From: Sphingorhabdus sp.
Lineage (GTDB): Bacteria > Pseudomonadota > Alphaproteobacteria > Sphingomonadales > Sphingomonadaceae
Assembly (NCBI GenBank): GCA_028279555.1
Contig: JANQNO010000007.1
Span: forward strand, 1 to 64,000
Direction of reading: 5' to 3'
DNA: 64,000 bases
The notes below the pieces were generated by a model. It did no database searches, was not told where the DNA came from, and saw only the letters and a list, made by a program, of their open reading frames with translations. Of this stretch, positions 52,035-60,210 are shown piece by piece; position 1 is the first letter of the stretch; every line of letters starts with the position of its first letter. The translations under genes and the position numbers were made by a program.

Positions 52035-54168
52035 TTTCTTCCTGTTTCTGCTGTTTTTCCTGTTCGGCCAGCGCCGGTGCTTCGTAGACGCGTTCGGCAT
52101 TGGCCACTGCTTCGGAAGCGCGCAGCGCCGATATTATGCGCATCAAATGCTGCAGGTCATGCACCTCTGTGTCGATCTCGAAGCTGTGAAATTCGATGTC
52201 CCGGCTGGTCAGCCGCAGATTGAGGATGTTCGCCTTGTGATAGCCGAAGATACCCGCAACCTCGCCCAATGTACCGGGCCGGTTATGCAGGATAACGCGC
52301 AGGCGCGCCGAGCCGCCATCGCTGCCCTTGCCCCAGCTTAGATCGATCCAGTCCTCGTCCACGCCGCTGGCAAGCGCATCGCAGTCTATCGTGTGCACTT
52401 CCACCGGCTGGCCTTCGCGGCGCAGGCCGACGATCCGGTCGCCCGGTATGGGGTGGCAGCATTCGCCCAGGCTATATCCCATGCCCGGGGTCAGCCCGCG
52501 AATCGAAATAGCCTGTCCCTGAACGCCCCAATCCTTGGTCTCTTCGGGATCGAACCCCGGTACCAGCGCCTCCATCAGGTCGCGGTCGCGCAGCGAGCCG
52601 GAGCCTACCGCATACATCAGTTCCTCTTCATCCCGGTATTCCAGCCGCTTGATAGCGGCTTTGAGCGCCTTTTTTCCAATCCGGCCCGGCAGGCGGGCCA
52701 CGATTTCCTTGTAAAGATCGCGGCCAATATCGATCAATTCGTCGCGTTCCTGATGGCGGACATGGCGGCGGATAGCCGCGCGTGCCTTGCCGGTTGCGAC
52801 AAAATTGAGCCAGCTTGGCTGCGGCACCTGTGCATCGCTCTTCAATATCTCGACCATGTCACCGTTGGACAAGAGCGTGCGCATCGGTACATGGCGGCCA
52901 TTGACCTTTGCGCCGACCGCCTTGTCGCCCAGATCGGTATGCACGGCATAGGCAAAATCGACGGGTGTCGATCCCTTGGGTAACTGGTGCAGCGCGCCCT
53001 TGGGCGAAAAGGCAAATATGCGATCCTGATACATCGCCATGCGCGTATTTTCGAGCAGCTCTTCGGCACCGTGGCTGGTTTCGAGAATTTCGATAAGGTC
53101 CCGTATCCAGCCGGCTTGGCCATCGGGCGTATCGGCCTGCTTGTAGGCCCAGTGCGCAGCAAGCCCATATTCGTTGGCCCGGTGCATGTCGGCGGTGCGA
53201 ATTTGCACCTCGACGCGCATATTCTTCTCGAACATGATCGTCGTGTGGATCGACCGGTATCCGTTGCGTTTGGGCGTCGAGATAAAATCCTTGAAGCGCC
53301 CCGGCACCATCTGCCAGCGCTGATGCAGCTCGCCGAGCACGCGGTAGCAATCCTCGATATTTTCGGTGATGATGCGAAAGGCATTGATGTCGGTCAGCTG
53401 CTCAAAGGCGACGTGACGTTCCTGCATCTTGCGCCAGATCGAATAAGGATGCTTCTCGCGGCCCGACACGGTGACTTTCAGGTCGGCCTCCATCATCGCC
53501 AGCTTGATCGTCTGGCTGATGGCTTCCACCTCGACATCGCCTTTTTTCCGGATCTGGGCAAGCCGCCCCGTGATCGTCTTGAAGGCATCGGGTTCCAGTT
53601 GCTCGAAGGCCAGCAGCTGCATCTCATGCATATATTCATACATGCCTATCCGCTCGGCCAGCGGGGCATATATGTCCATTGTCTCGCGGGCTATCCGGCG
53701 GCGTTTTTCCTCGCTCTTGATAAAATTCAGCGTGCGCATATTGTGCAACCGGTCGGCCAGCTTGACCAGCAGCACGCGAATATCATCGGAAATCGCCAAC
53801 AGGAATTTACGCAGATTCTCCGCTGCCCGTTCGTCTTCGGTCTGTGCCTCGATCTTCGATAATTTGGTGACTCCATCCACCAGCCGCGCGACATTATCGC
53901 CAAATTTTTCGCCCACTTCCTCGATAGTGGTGAGCGTGTCTTCTACCGTGTCATGCAACAGGGCGGTGATGATGGTATCTTCATCCATGCGCAGGTCCGT
54001 CATCAAACCTGCTACCTCCACCGGATGGCTGAAATAGGGGTCTCCGCTCGCACGCTTCTGGCTGCCATGCATCTTGACCGTGTAGACATAGGCGCGGTTC
54101 AGACGGTCCTCGTCGACGTCCGGATCATAGGCGCGCACACGCTCCACAAGTTCATACTGGCGGATCAT
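52027..54168 (-). CDS. rsh: Bifunctional (p)ppGpp synthetase/hydrolase (Rsh family)
   Basis: 713 residues. HD hydrolase domain with HPVEVAGLM and the LLHDTVEDT metal ligands (about 45-80), synthetase domain with FISTPKRNGYRSIHTTI (about 285-305), TGS domain (near 400) and a C-terminal ACT domain (about 640-700). It sets the alarmone level in the stringent response. Both active sites appear intact; most alphaproteobacteria carry a single such enzyme. It is probably cotranscribed with the P450 gene downstream. Confidence 0.95.
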   Translation of the reverse strand: MIRQYELVERVRAYDPDVDEDRLNRAYVYTVKMHGSQKRASGDPYFSHPVEVAGLMTDLRMDEDTIITALLHDTVEDTLTTIEEVGEKFGDNVARLVDGVTKLSKIEAQTEDERAAENLRKFLLAISDDIRVLLVKLADRLHNMRTLNFIKSEEKRRRIARETMDIYAPLAERIGMYEYMHEMQLLAFEQLEPDAFKTITGRLAQIRKKGDVEVEAISQTIKLAMMEADLKVTVSGREKHPYSIWRKMQERHVAFEQLTDINAFRIITENIEDCYRVLGELHQRWQMVPGRFKDFISTPKRNGYRSIHTTIMFEKNMRVEVQIRTADMHRANEYGLAAHWAYKQADTPDGQAGWIRDLIEILETSHGAEELLENTRMAMYQDRIFAFSPKGALHQLPKGSTPVDFAYAVHTDLGDKAVGAKVNGRHVPMRTLLSNGDMVEILKSDAQVPQPSWLNFVATGKARAAIRRHVRHQERDELIDIGRDLYKEIVARLPGRIGKKALKAAIKRLEYRDEEELMYAVGSGSLRDRDLMEALVPGFDPEETKDWGVQGQAISIRGLTPGMGYSLGECCHPIPGDRIVGLRREGQPVEVHTIDCDALASGVDEDWIDLSWGKGSDGGSARLRVILHNRPGTLGEVAGIFGYHKANILNLRLTSRDIEFHSFEIDTEVHDLQHLMRIISALRASEAVANAERVYEAPALAEQEKQQKQEENV

Positions 54169-54203
54169 GCATGCTAGCTTCGCCGATTTGCGCGATGTTG
54201 CAA

Positions 54204-54243
54204 CAAAAAAATGCGCCGCAAGACATCTGAATGTCCGCGGCGC
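54204..54243 (-). terminator. Intrinsic terminator after the CC_3452-family gene
   Basis: GCGCCGC (54213-54219) pairs with GCGGCGC (54237-54243), with an inner GACAT/ATGTC stem and a CTGA loop. On the minus strand it is followed by seven T residues (complement of 54205-54211). It separates this gene from rsh. Confidence 0.88.
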
Positions 54244-54325
54244 TCAGGCTTTCGGCTTGCAATTGCCATCGGGGGCGATGGCGATCGGGGATCGAGGAGA
54301 GAAGCCGAATAATATTTCTTTCAGA

Positions 54326-54703
54326 TCAGTTGCTTGCGAGACGCTCCAGTTCCTGGATTTTCGCCTGCGCGCGCTTGTCGCCATTGCATTTGGCCAGTGC
54401 CTCGGTGTCGAATTCGCGCTTGCCGGCGCGGAATGCGGTAACTTCGCCAAATTCACGTGCGATGCTCACGCACATATTCTTGGCCGAAGTGCTGGCTTTT
54501 TTCGCGCGGCAATTGTTGCCTTCGCATTTCAGCGACGTACCGCGCATAATCATCCTTGTGCTCGGCGCGGGCTTGGCCAGTTCAGCCTGAAAATACGGTC
54601 CGCTGGCAGCATGCGCCATCGGGATGCCAACGGTGTTGCCGACGCCCAGCATGGCCGCTCCGGCAAAAATGAATACACGCTTTGAAAGGTGGGAGAGGGT
54701 CAT
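54326..54703 (-). CDS. CC_3452-family exported protein
   Basis: 125 residues. Signal peptide at about 1-33 (ending PMAHAAS). The mature part fits the CC_3452 pattern: SLKCEGNNCRAKKAS, MCVSIAREFGEVTAFRAG and FDTEALAKCNG, with paired Cys. The family is secreted and of unknown function in caulobacters and sphingomonads. A single gene with its own terminator. Confidence 0.8.
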   Translation of the reverse strand: MTLSHLSKRVFIFAGAAMLGVGNTVGIPMAHAASGPYFQAELAKPAPSTRMIMRGTSLKCEGNNCRAKKASTSAKNMCVSIAREFGEVTAFRAGKREFDTEALAKCNGDKRAQAKIQELERLASN

Positions 54704-54802
54704 CTGCTTATTCCTTGTGCTAATTTTCCGTTTCCTGACCGCCGGGTTTATCCATCTGGACCCTTCGAATCAGGGCAACCCAAAAATCAGTTGCGAATCG
54801 CT

Positions 54803-54818
54803 ACCTAATCGATTAGGT
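54803..54818. promoter_or_regulatory. Perfect 16-bp palindrome ACCTAATCGATTAGGT
   Basis: Located 81 nt before the HxlR-family start, with a second perfect dyad AGTTGCAACT at 54823-54832. HxlR regulators often bind dyads near their own promoters, so this is a candidate operator for self-regulation or for control of the divergent CC_3452 gene. Confidence 0.5.
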
Positions 54819-54899
54819 TTTTAGTTGCAACTTAAAACTTAAATTTTTTTTGGAATATTGCCAATTGGCCGCTAACCAAGGGTCTGAGAGGAAAATGCT

Positions 54900-55418
54900 A
54901 TGGGAAAATTGCGGGAACCGCTTGCAGAGATGACCGAATGCGGCCTTCCGAATGCCTTGGAAGCCATGGGTGAAAAATGGTCTTTCATGATTCTCAGGGC
55001 GGCCTTCAACAATGTCCGGCATTTTGAAGAATTTCTCTCGGAAATCGGAATCGCCCGCAATATTCTGGCAAACAGGCTCACCAAGCTGACGCAGGCCGGC
55101 ATATTGCACCGCACGCCCTGCCCCGATGACAAGCGCAAGGTCGAATACCGCCTTACCGACAAGGGCATCGACCTGCTCCCGACGATGATTTCATTGCGGC
55201 AATGGGGCGAAAAATGGGGAACCGGGGTGCCATCCAACCCCGTGCTTGTCGATGAACAGGATAAACAGCCCATTCGCCGTATTACCATTCGCAGCCATGA
55301 TGACCGGATATTGTCCAACATGGATCTGTGCTGGATGGATGTTAATGACATCAAGGATCTCGGTGATAAAGCCGGCAGCGAGACTCCTGAAAACATGCGC
55401 AAGCTCAGCGCCATTTGA
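54900..55418 (+). CDS. HxlR-family transcriptional regulator
   Basis: 172 residues. The winged-helix HxlR domain (about 10-115) has ALEAMGEKWSFMILRAAFNN, FLSEIGIARNILANRLTKL and RKVEYRLTDKGIDLLP. The remaining 50 residues form a C-terminal extension with His, Cys and Asp residues (SHDDRILSNMDLCWMDV). It binds DNA as a dimer, often in response to reactive small molecules. Cys14 near the N-terminus (MTECGLP) is in the region used for redox or electrophile sensing in some members. Confidence 0.88.
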   Translation: MGKLREPLAEMTECGLPNALEAMGEKWSFMILRAAFNNVRHFEEFLSEIGIARNILANRLTKLTQAGILHRTPCPDDKRKVEYRLTDKGIDLLPTMISLRQWGEKWGTGVPSNPVLVDEQDKQPIRRITIRSHDDRILSNMDLCWMDVNDIKDLGDKAGSETPENMRKLSAI

Positions 55419-55643
55419 CGCCCTTTCCCGCGGACTCTTGCTGACACGGCTGCAAGCAACATTGTAATTTTGTTACGAATCTGCTACATAATTGTGAAAG
55501 CCGCCCGAAAAGGTGGCTTTTGCTAACTCCAACGCAAAGAGAATTGATGCAGGCCAAGCAGCTTTTCCGGAAATTTCGAGCATAACTGCCTTTCCGGTGA
55601 ATGATGGCGGCTGCAAAATCCGATAATTGAAAGGGTTCGTATT

Positions 55644-56174
55644 ATGACGTCCTCAGCGGTGTCCTTCGACGTAGGCGACTATGTTGTTTATCCCAAGCAT
55701 GGGGTCGGCCGGGTGGTCGAACTTCAGAATGAAGAAATTGCCGGCATGCAGCTCGAGCTTTATGTGCTGCGCTTCGAAAAGGAAAAGATGACGCTGCGCG
55801 TGCCTTTCAACAAGGCGGAAAGCGTCGGCATGCGGAAATTGTCTTCCGACAAGACGCTCAAGGAAGCCATGGAAACGCTGAAAGGCAAGCCGAAGGTAAA
55901 ACGCACCATGTGGTCGCGCCGCGCGCAGGAATATGAAGCGAAGATCAATTCGGGCGATCTGGTTTCGATCGCCGAAGTGACCCGCGATCTGTTCCGCCCG
56001 GAGGATCAGCCGGAGCAAAGCTATTCGGAACGCCAGATATTCGAAGCAGCCTCCTCGCGTCTGGCGCGCGAGCTGGCCGCTATGGAAAAGACCGACGAGC
56101 CGACTGCGCTTGAAAAAATCCTCGAAGTCCTCAATGAGGCCGCTCCGCAATGGTATGAGCAAGCCGAAGACTGA
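55644..56174 (+). CDS. carD: CarD family RNA polymerase-binding transcription factor
   Basis: 176 residues. An N-terminal RNAP-interacting Tudor-like domain (about 1-70: FDVGDYVVYPKHGVGRVVEL, YVLRFEKEKMTLRVPF) and a helical DNA-contacting C-domain (about 80-165) with TMWSRRAQEYEAKI. CarD stabilises open promoter complexes and affects rRNA transcription. It is monocistronic with a clear terminator after the gene. The 225-nt leader before it is plain and holds no other gene. Confidence 0.95.
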   Translation: MTSSAVSFDVGDYVVYPKHGVGRVVELQNEEIAGMQLELYVLRFEKEKMTLRVPFNKAESVGMRKLSSDKTLKEAMETLKGKPKVKRTMWSRRAQEYEAKINSGDLVSIAEVTRDLFRPEDQPEQSYSERQIFEAASSRLARELAAMEKTDEPTALEKILEVLNEAAPQWYEQAED

Positions 56175-56202
56175 CATATTCCCAACCAAATTCAGCTTAT
56201 TT

Positions 56203-56232
56203 GGGGCACCTACATGGGTGCCCCCTTTCTTT
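56203..56232 (+). terminator. Intrinsic terminator after carD
   Basis: GGGGCACC (56203-56210) pairs with GGTGCCCC (56217-56224) around a 6-nt loop, and a T-rich tail follows (CTTTCTTTT). Confidence 0.85.
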
Positions 56233-56256
56233 TGGCTTGCCAGTCAAACTGCAGCG

Positions 56257-56278
56257 CTGTATTACTACGGTAATACAG
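56257..56278. promoter_or_regulatory. Inverted repeat CTGTATTA-N6-TAATACAG, candidate operator
   Basis: Eight-base perfect arms (56257-56264 and 56271-56278). It ends exactly 12 nt before the ATG of the GIN-domain lipoprotein, the same distance as the palindrome before the DUF4386 gene. Confidence 0.6.
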
Positions 56279-56290
56279 ATGGAGATCGAC

Positions 56291-57037
56291 ATGCGAATTT
56301 TAGCCCTTTCCCTTCCCTTGTTCATGCTCTCAGCCTGCGGCTATTCGGTTTTCGATGCCGCTGAGGATATTTCGCAAGCGGCCAATAATGGCATGAAAGA
56401 TGGCAAAAAAATCGGAACCGATCCGGCGACAATCGGCAATTTCACCAAATTGGCAAGCGTCGGGCCGGACAACATCGTCTTCAAAACCGGCGATAGTTTC
56501 CAGATTAGCGCGAGCGGCAATGCAGAAGCCATCGCCGAGCTGCGCTACAAGCTGAAAGACGGCAAGCTGGTAATCGGGCGGGAAAGCGCCAACTGGGCAG
56601 ATCTCGGCGGAAAAGCAGCCACCGTGCATGTCAGCGCGCCGACGCTGGCGGCAATCAGTATCGCCGGTTCAGGCAATATCAGCGCGGACGGCCTGAGAAC
56701 CGATGACATTAAAATCAGCGTTGCCGGCTCTGGCAATGCCATGGTCAAGCAGCTTCAGGCCAGCGCCCTGAGCGCCGCCATTGCCGGATCAGGCGACGTC
56801 GAGGTGTCCGGGCAGGCGCAGAATGCAAAATACTCGATTGCCGGCTCGGGCGATATCAGCGCCAGCGAGTTCAAAACAGCAAAGGCCGAGGCATCGATCG
56901 CCGGTTCGGGCGATATCGACCTTTTTGCCAGCGAAAGCGTCAGCGCAAAGCTGGTGGGTAGCGGCGATGTCAACGTGGCAGGCGGCGCAAAATGCACGTC
57001 CAAATCGCTTGGTTCAGGCGAACTTAACTGTTCCTAG
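56291..57037 (+). CDS. GIN-domain (DUF2807) lipoprotein
   Basis: 248 residues from MRILALSLPLFMLSACG, with the lipobox giving Cys16 and GGAG 7 nt before the ATG. The body is a right-handed beta-solenoid of the head-GIN type, visible as regularly spaced AGSGN and AGSGD turns about every 20 residues. Such domains occur in putative adhesins of the envelope or cell surface. It shares operator-like DNA with other genes, and a second GIN protein follows after 83 nt. Confidence 0.87.
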   Translation: MRILALSLPLFMLSACGYSVFDAAEDISQAANNGMKDGKKIGTDPATIGNFTKLASVGPDNIVFKTGDSFQISASGNAEAIAELRYKLKDGKLVIGRESANWADLGGKAATVHVSAPTLAAISIAGSGNISADGLRTDDIKISVAGSGNAMVKQLQASALSAAIAGSGDVEVSGQAQNAKYSIAGSGDISASEFKTAKAEASIAGSGDIDLFASESVSAKLVGSGDVNVAGGAKCTSKSLGSGELNCS

Positions 57038-57120
57038 GCTACCATATGGCCTGCAACAGCAATTGACCATCGCCGCCATGTCGGCCTAACATTTGATGGC
57101 CAATCAGCGGGAGACGGGCA

Positions 57121-57831
57121 ATGCGATGGATTTTGGCTTCTTTTGCAGCGGCGATACTCTTTGCAGGATCAGCAGAGGCCGCAGAACGCAAGCTGCTCAT
57201 GGCCGGGTTCAAGGATCTGCTTATCCAGGATGACATCGAGGTCGACCTGACCGTCGGAAAAGCGCCGCGCGCTGTCGTAACCGGTGAGAAACGCGAACTT
57301 TCCCGGGTTATTCTGGAACGGCGCGGTGCGAAGCTGGTGATCCGGCTGCGCAGCAAGATCAACAATGCGCCGCAGCGGACGGGCGGCGAACCGCTGAAAC
57401 TGACAATCAGCAATTATGATCTGGAAAATGTGGAGATACGCGGCAACGGGCTTTTGACGGCCAGCGCGCTTGAAAATAGCGGCAAGGCCAAGATTCTTGT
57501 GGTCGGCAGCGGCAACGTCAATATCGACCATATCGATGCGGACAGGCTTGTCGCAACGGTCGTAGGTAATGGACGGGTGACCCTTGGCGGCGGCAAGGTC
57601 CGCAGCGGGCTGGTGGAGATTCAGGGCAGCGCCGAAATCGATGCATCCGCGGTCGCTTTCCGCGATCTCAGCATCACCCATGACGGCAATGGCAGCAGCA
57701 GCGCCAACGTGGCCAATGCCGCCACCATCACAAATAACGGCCGCGGTGCGATCAGCATCAGCGGAAAGGGCCGCTGCTTCATCAGGCAGGCGGGGGCTGC
57801 AACCATCGATTGCCCCAAATATGGGCGCTGA
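57121..57831 (+). CDS. GIN-domain (DUF2807) exported protein
   Basis: 236 residues. Signal peptide at about 1-20 (MRWILASFAAAILFAGSAEA). A beta-solenoid with ENVEIRGNGLLTAS, VVGSGNVNIDHID, VVGNGRVTLGGG and IQGSAEIDAS turns; two Cys at the C-terminus (RCFIRQAG, DCPKYG) may lock the last coil. It is less similar to the previous gene than tandem duplicates would be, so probably an old pair. The last 11 nt overlap the DUF192 gene. Confidence 0.85.
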   Translation: MRWILASFAAAILFAGSAEAAERKLLMAGFKDLLIQDDIEVDLTVGKAPRAVVTGEKRELSRVILERRGAKLVIRLRSKINNAPQRTGGEPLKLTISNYDLENVEIRGNGLLTASALENSGKAKILVVGSGNVNIDHIDADRLVATVVGNGRVTLGGGKVRSGLVEIQGSAEIDASAVAFRDLSITHDGNGSSSANVANAATITNNGRGAISISGKGRCFIRQAGAATIDCPKYGR

Positions 57832-58342
57832 CCCCCTGAAACGAGCTGCCGCCGCACTGGCTGCAATGCTGCTTGCAGCTTGCACGCTTCCTGCGGCAGA
57901 CGGTGATCGCACGGGCTCTGCGGCTGCCAGCTGTCAGCCGGGCGAGAAGCTCGGAACTTCAGAAGCGGGCCTCGAGCAGATCGGGCTATGCGTCGAGAGC
58001 GATGGCAAATCCCATGCCTTTACGGTCGAAGTGGCCAAGACGCCTCCGGAGCAAGCCCGGGGGATGATGTTCCGTACCGAGCTTGCCGATGATGCCGGAA
58101 TGTTCTTTCCCTATGATAAGCCGGAGATGCTGAGCTTCTGGATGAAGAACACCTTCATTCCGCTCGACATCATCTTTATCCGGCAGGACGGTTCGATAGA
58201 GAGCATCGCAGCCAACGCCATTCCTCATTCGCTGGAATCCATCCCATCGGGCGAGCCAGCCATAGCGGTACTCGAAATCCGCGGCGGATTGGCTGGAGAA
58301 CTCGGCATCGAACCCGGCGACAGGGTAAAATGGGCGCAATAG
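57821..58342 (+). CDS. DUF192 family lipoprotein
   Basis: 173 residues from MGADPLKRAA, with lipobox MLLAAC (Cys21). The mature domain is DUF192: VEVAKTPPEQARGMMFRTEL, MLSFWMKNTFIPLDIIFI and EIRGGLAGELGIEPGD. The family has a small beta-barrel fold, is exported, and has no known reaction. The start overlaps the GIN gene by 11 nt, supporting an operon GIN-GIN-DUF192. Confidence 0.9.
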   Translation: MGADPLKRAAAALAAMLLAACTLPAADGDRTGSAAASCQPGEKLGTSEAGLEQIGLCVESDGKSHAFTVEVAKTPPEQARGMMFRTELADDAGMFFPYDKPEMLSFWMKNTFIPLDIIFIRQDGSIESIAANAIPHSLESIPSGEPAIAVLEIRGGLAGELGIEPGDRVKWAQ

Positions 58343-58418
58343 CCCCTGGCCGCGCCGCCAACCGAAATTGCCGCTTTTTCATTGCACCTGCGCCAGCTTG
58401 GGCCTAATCGGCTTGGCC

Positions 58419-58805
58419 ATGGGCATTTTGTCAAAAATATTCACCTGGTGGGACGGTGCCACAATCGGCACCCTGCTGTGGAGTGCGCGCAAGGGCAGCA
58501 AGGTCGGCGAAGACGAATTCGGTAACCGCTATTTTCAATCGCGCGACGGCCAGCGGCGCTGGGTGATCTACAAGGGCGCAAACGATGCCAGCCGCGTTCC
58601 GCCTGATTGGCACGGCTGGCTTCACCATACACATGAAGGCGATCCGGAAGATTTCCTGCCGCCCGAACGCAAATGGGAGGCCGATCCGCTGCCCAACCTG
58701 ACCGGGACGGCAGATGCCTACAGGCCGGCAGGTGCCCTCGAGCGCGGTGGCAAACGCTCGGGAGCGACCGGCGACTATGAGGCATGGACACCGGACGCGT
58801 CATGA
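58419..58805 (+). CDS. NDUFA12-type complex I accessory subunit
   Basis: 128 residues from MGILSKIFTW. The block TWWDGATIGTLLWSARKGSK, EDEFGNRYFQ, RRWVIYKG and PPDWHGWLHH is the NDUFA12 (B17.2) family found in mitochondrial and alphaproteobacterial complex I. It is not in the nuo operon here, as is usual. Its stop overlaps the DUF2155 start (ATGA). Confidence 0.92.
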   Translation: MGILSKIFTWWDGATIGTLLWSARKGSKVGEDEFGNRYFQSRDGQRRWVIYKGANDASRVPPDWHGWLHHTHEGDPEDFLPPERKWEADPLPNLTGTADAYRPAGALERGGKRSGATGDYEAWTPDAS

Positions 58806-59464
58806 CCAGAATGCGCAAAACTGCGCTTCCCCTCCTGATTCTGGCGCTCGGCCTGTCGGCTTGCAATCAGGGCGCAGAGCAAAAAGCCAAAACCAAGGCC
58901 AAGCCGAAAATCGCTGCGGGAGCGCCGCTGCCCGAATTTGAAGGCGATGAGGTTGGAACCCCAATGGAAGAGCGCGTCGCGACGATTGGCCTTCTCAACA
59001 AGCGCACCGGCGAATCGCGCGATCTGGAGCTCAAGCCCGGACAAGAGCTGCGCTATGGCAAGGTTGTGATCCGGCTCCGCGCCTGCGAGCGAACTCGGCC
59101 TTGGGAGACCTTCCCCGACGAGGGGGCATTCCTCCAGATGGAGGTGCGCCAGCGGCCAGCGGGCACCAACGATGCCGAACGCTGGGAACGGGTATTTTCG
59201 GGCTGGCTGTTCAAGAATAATCCAGCCGCCAATGTCGTGCAGCATCCGGTCTATGATGTCTGGGTCAAAAGCTGCAATATGCGCTTTCCGGGCGAAGAAG
59301 AGCCGCCTCCTGCGCCACCTTCCGGCGATGCGGCACCCAAGGCAGCACCCAAAAACCCATCGAGAGCGCCCCAGTCGCCAGCACCCGAAGCCGAAGAGCC
59401 GGCTGAAGGAGCTGAAGCCGAGGATGACGGCGAAATCGTCGAAGAAGATGTGATAGAGACCTGA
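58802..59464 (+). CDS. DUF2155 lipoprotein
   Basis: 220 residues. Lipobox GLSAC (Cys21). The DUF2155 core is at about 55-165: TIGLLNKRTGESRDLELKPG, LRACERTRPWE and ERVFSGWLFKNNPAANVV, ending VWVKSCNM. The C-terminal 60 residues are a low-complexity Pro/Ala/Glu tail encoded in the part that overlaps aat. It is linked with NDUFA12 and aat in many alphaproteobacteria; function unknown. Confidence 0.9.
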   Translation: MTRMRKTALPLLILALGLSACNQGAEQKAKTKAKPKIAAGAPLPEFEGDEVGTPMEERVATIGLLNKRTGESRDLELKPGQELRYGKVVIRLRACERTRPWETFPDEGAFLQMEVRQRPAGTNDAERWERVFSGWLFKNNPAANVVQHPVYDVWVKSCNMRFPGEEEPPPAPPSGDAAPKAAPKNPSRAPQSPAPEAEEPAEGAEAEDDGEIVEEDVIET

Positions 59465-60093
59465 TCCTGATGCGATAACGCATCTTCGAGCCGCTGCAGA
59501 TAAGCCTGCTGGGAGATTTCGATAACCCCGAGGCTGGCCAGATGGTCGGTCATGAACTGGCAATCGAGCAGCTGATGCCCGCCAACGCGCAGCCTCGCGA
59601 CCAGCCAGACCAGAGCAACCTTTGACGCATCATTTTGGCGACTGAACATGCTTTCCCCAAAGAAAGCCCGTCCCAATGACAGACCATAGAGCCCACCAGC
59701 CAGCTCGCCATCCCGCCAGCATTCGACGCTATGCGCATGGCCCGCCCGATGCAGCGCATTGAATGCATCTTCAATATCGTCATTAATCCAGGTTTCGTTC
59801 CGGCCCGCGCTTTCCTCGGCGCAGGTCGCGATGACATCCGCAAAGGCTTTGTCAGCGGTGACCTTGAAACGGTCCTGTCTCACGCTCTTTGCAAGCGACC
59901 GGGAGATATGCAGTGCCTCCAGCGGCAGTATCGCGCGCCGCTGCGGCTCGATCCAGAAAGTGTGGGGATCATCGCGCGCATCGGACATGGGGAAGATACC
60001 ATGCGCATAGGCGCGCAGCATCAGATTAAGGTCAATTCCCAAGACGGTTTCTTTCCCAATCCTGCCCGCCCAGCAGCCCTGAAATAAAGGCAT
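59251..60093 (-). CDS. aat: Leucyl/phenylalanyl-tRNA-protein transferase with antisense-encoded C-terminal extension
   Basis: 280 residues. Aat conjugates Leu or Phe to N-terminal Lys/Arg of N-degron substrates that ClpA then handles. Seen: YAHGIFPMSDARDDP, TFWIEPQRRAILPLE, GRAFFGESMFSR and LLDCQFMTDHLASLG. The enzyme fold ends near residue 208; the remaining 70 residues (Ser/Gly/Ala-rich) are read from the antisense strand of DUF2155, giving a 214-nt convergent overlap. The start is uncertain; a TTG near residue 18 is possible. Confidence 0.92.
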   Translation of the reverse strand: MPLFQGCWAGRIGKETVLGIDLNLMLRAYAHGIFPMSDARDDPHTFWIEPQRRAILPLEALHISRSLAKSVRQDRFKVTADKAFADVIATCAEESAGRNETWINDDIEDAFNALHRAGHAHSVECWRDGELAGGLYGLSLGRAFFGESMFSRQNDASKVALVWLVARLRVGGHQLLDCQFMTDHLASLGVIEISQQAYLQRLEDALSHQDQVSITSSSTISPSSSASAPSAGSSASGAGDWGALDGFLGAALGAASPEGGAGGGSSSPGKRILQLLTQTS

Positions 60094-60210
60094 ATAGCGT
60101 ATCCATAACCTGCCCGATGGTGGCGTAGGGATACTCCGTCATAATCTGCTTTCCTTGCCGCGAATATCGTGCATCATGAAAGGGGAGTTGAGCATAGCAA
60201 GAGAGATACC

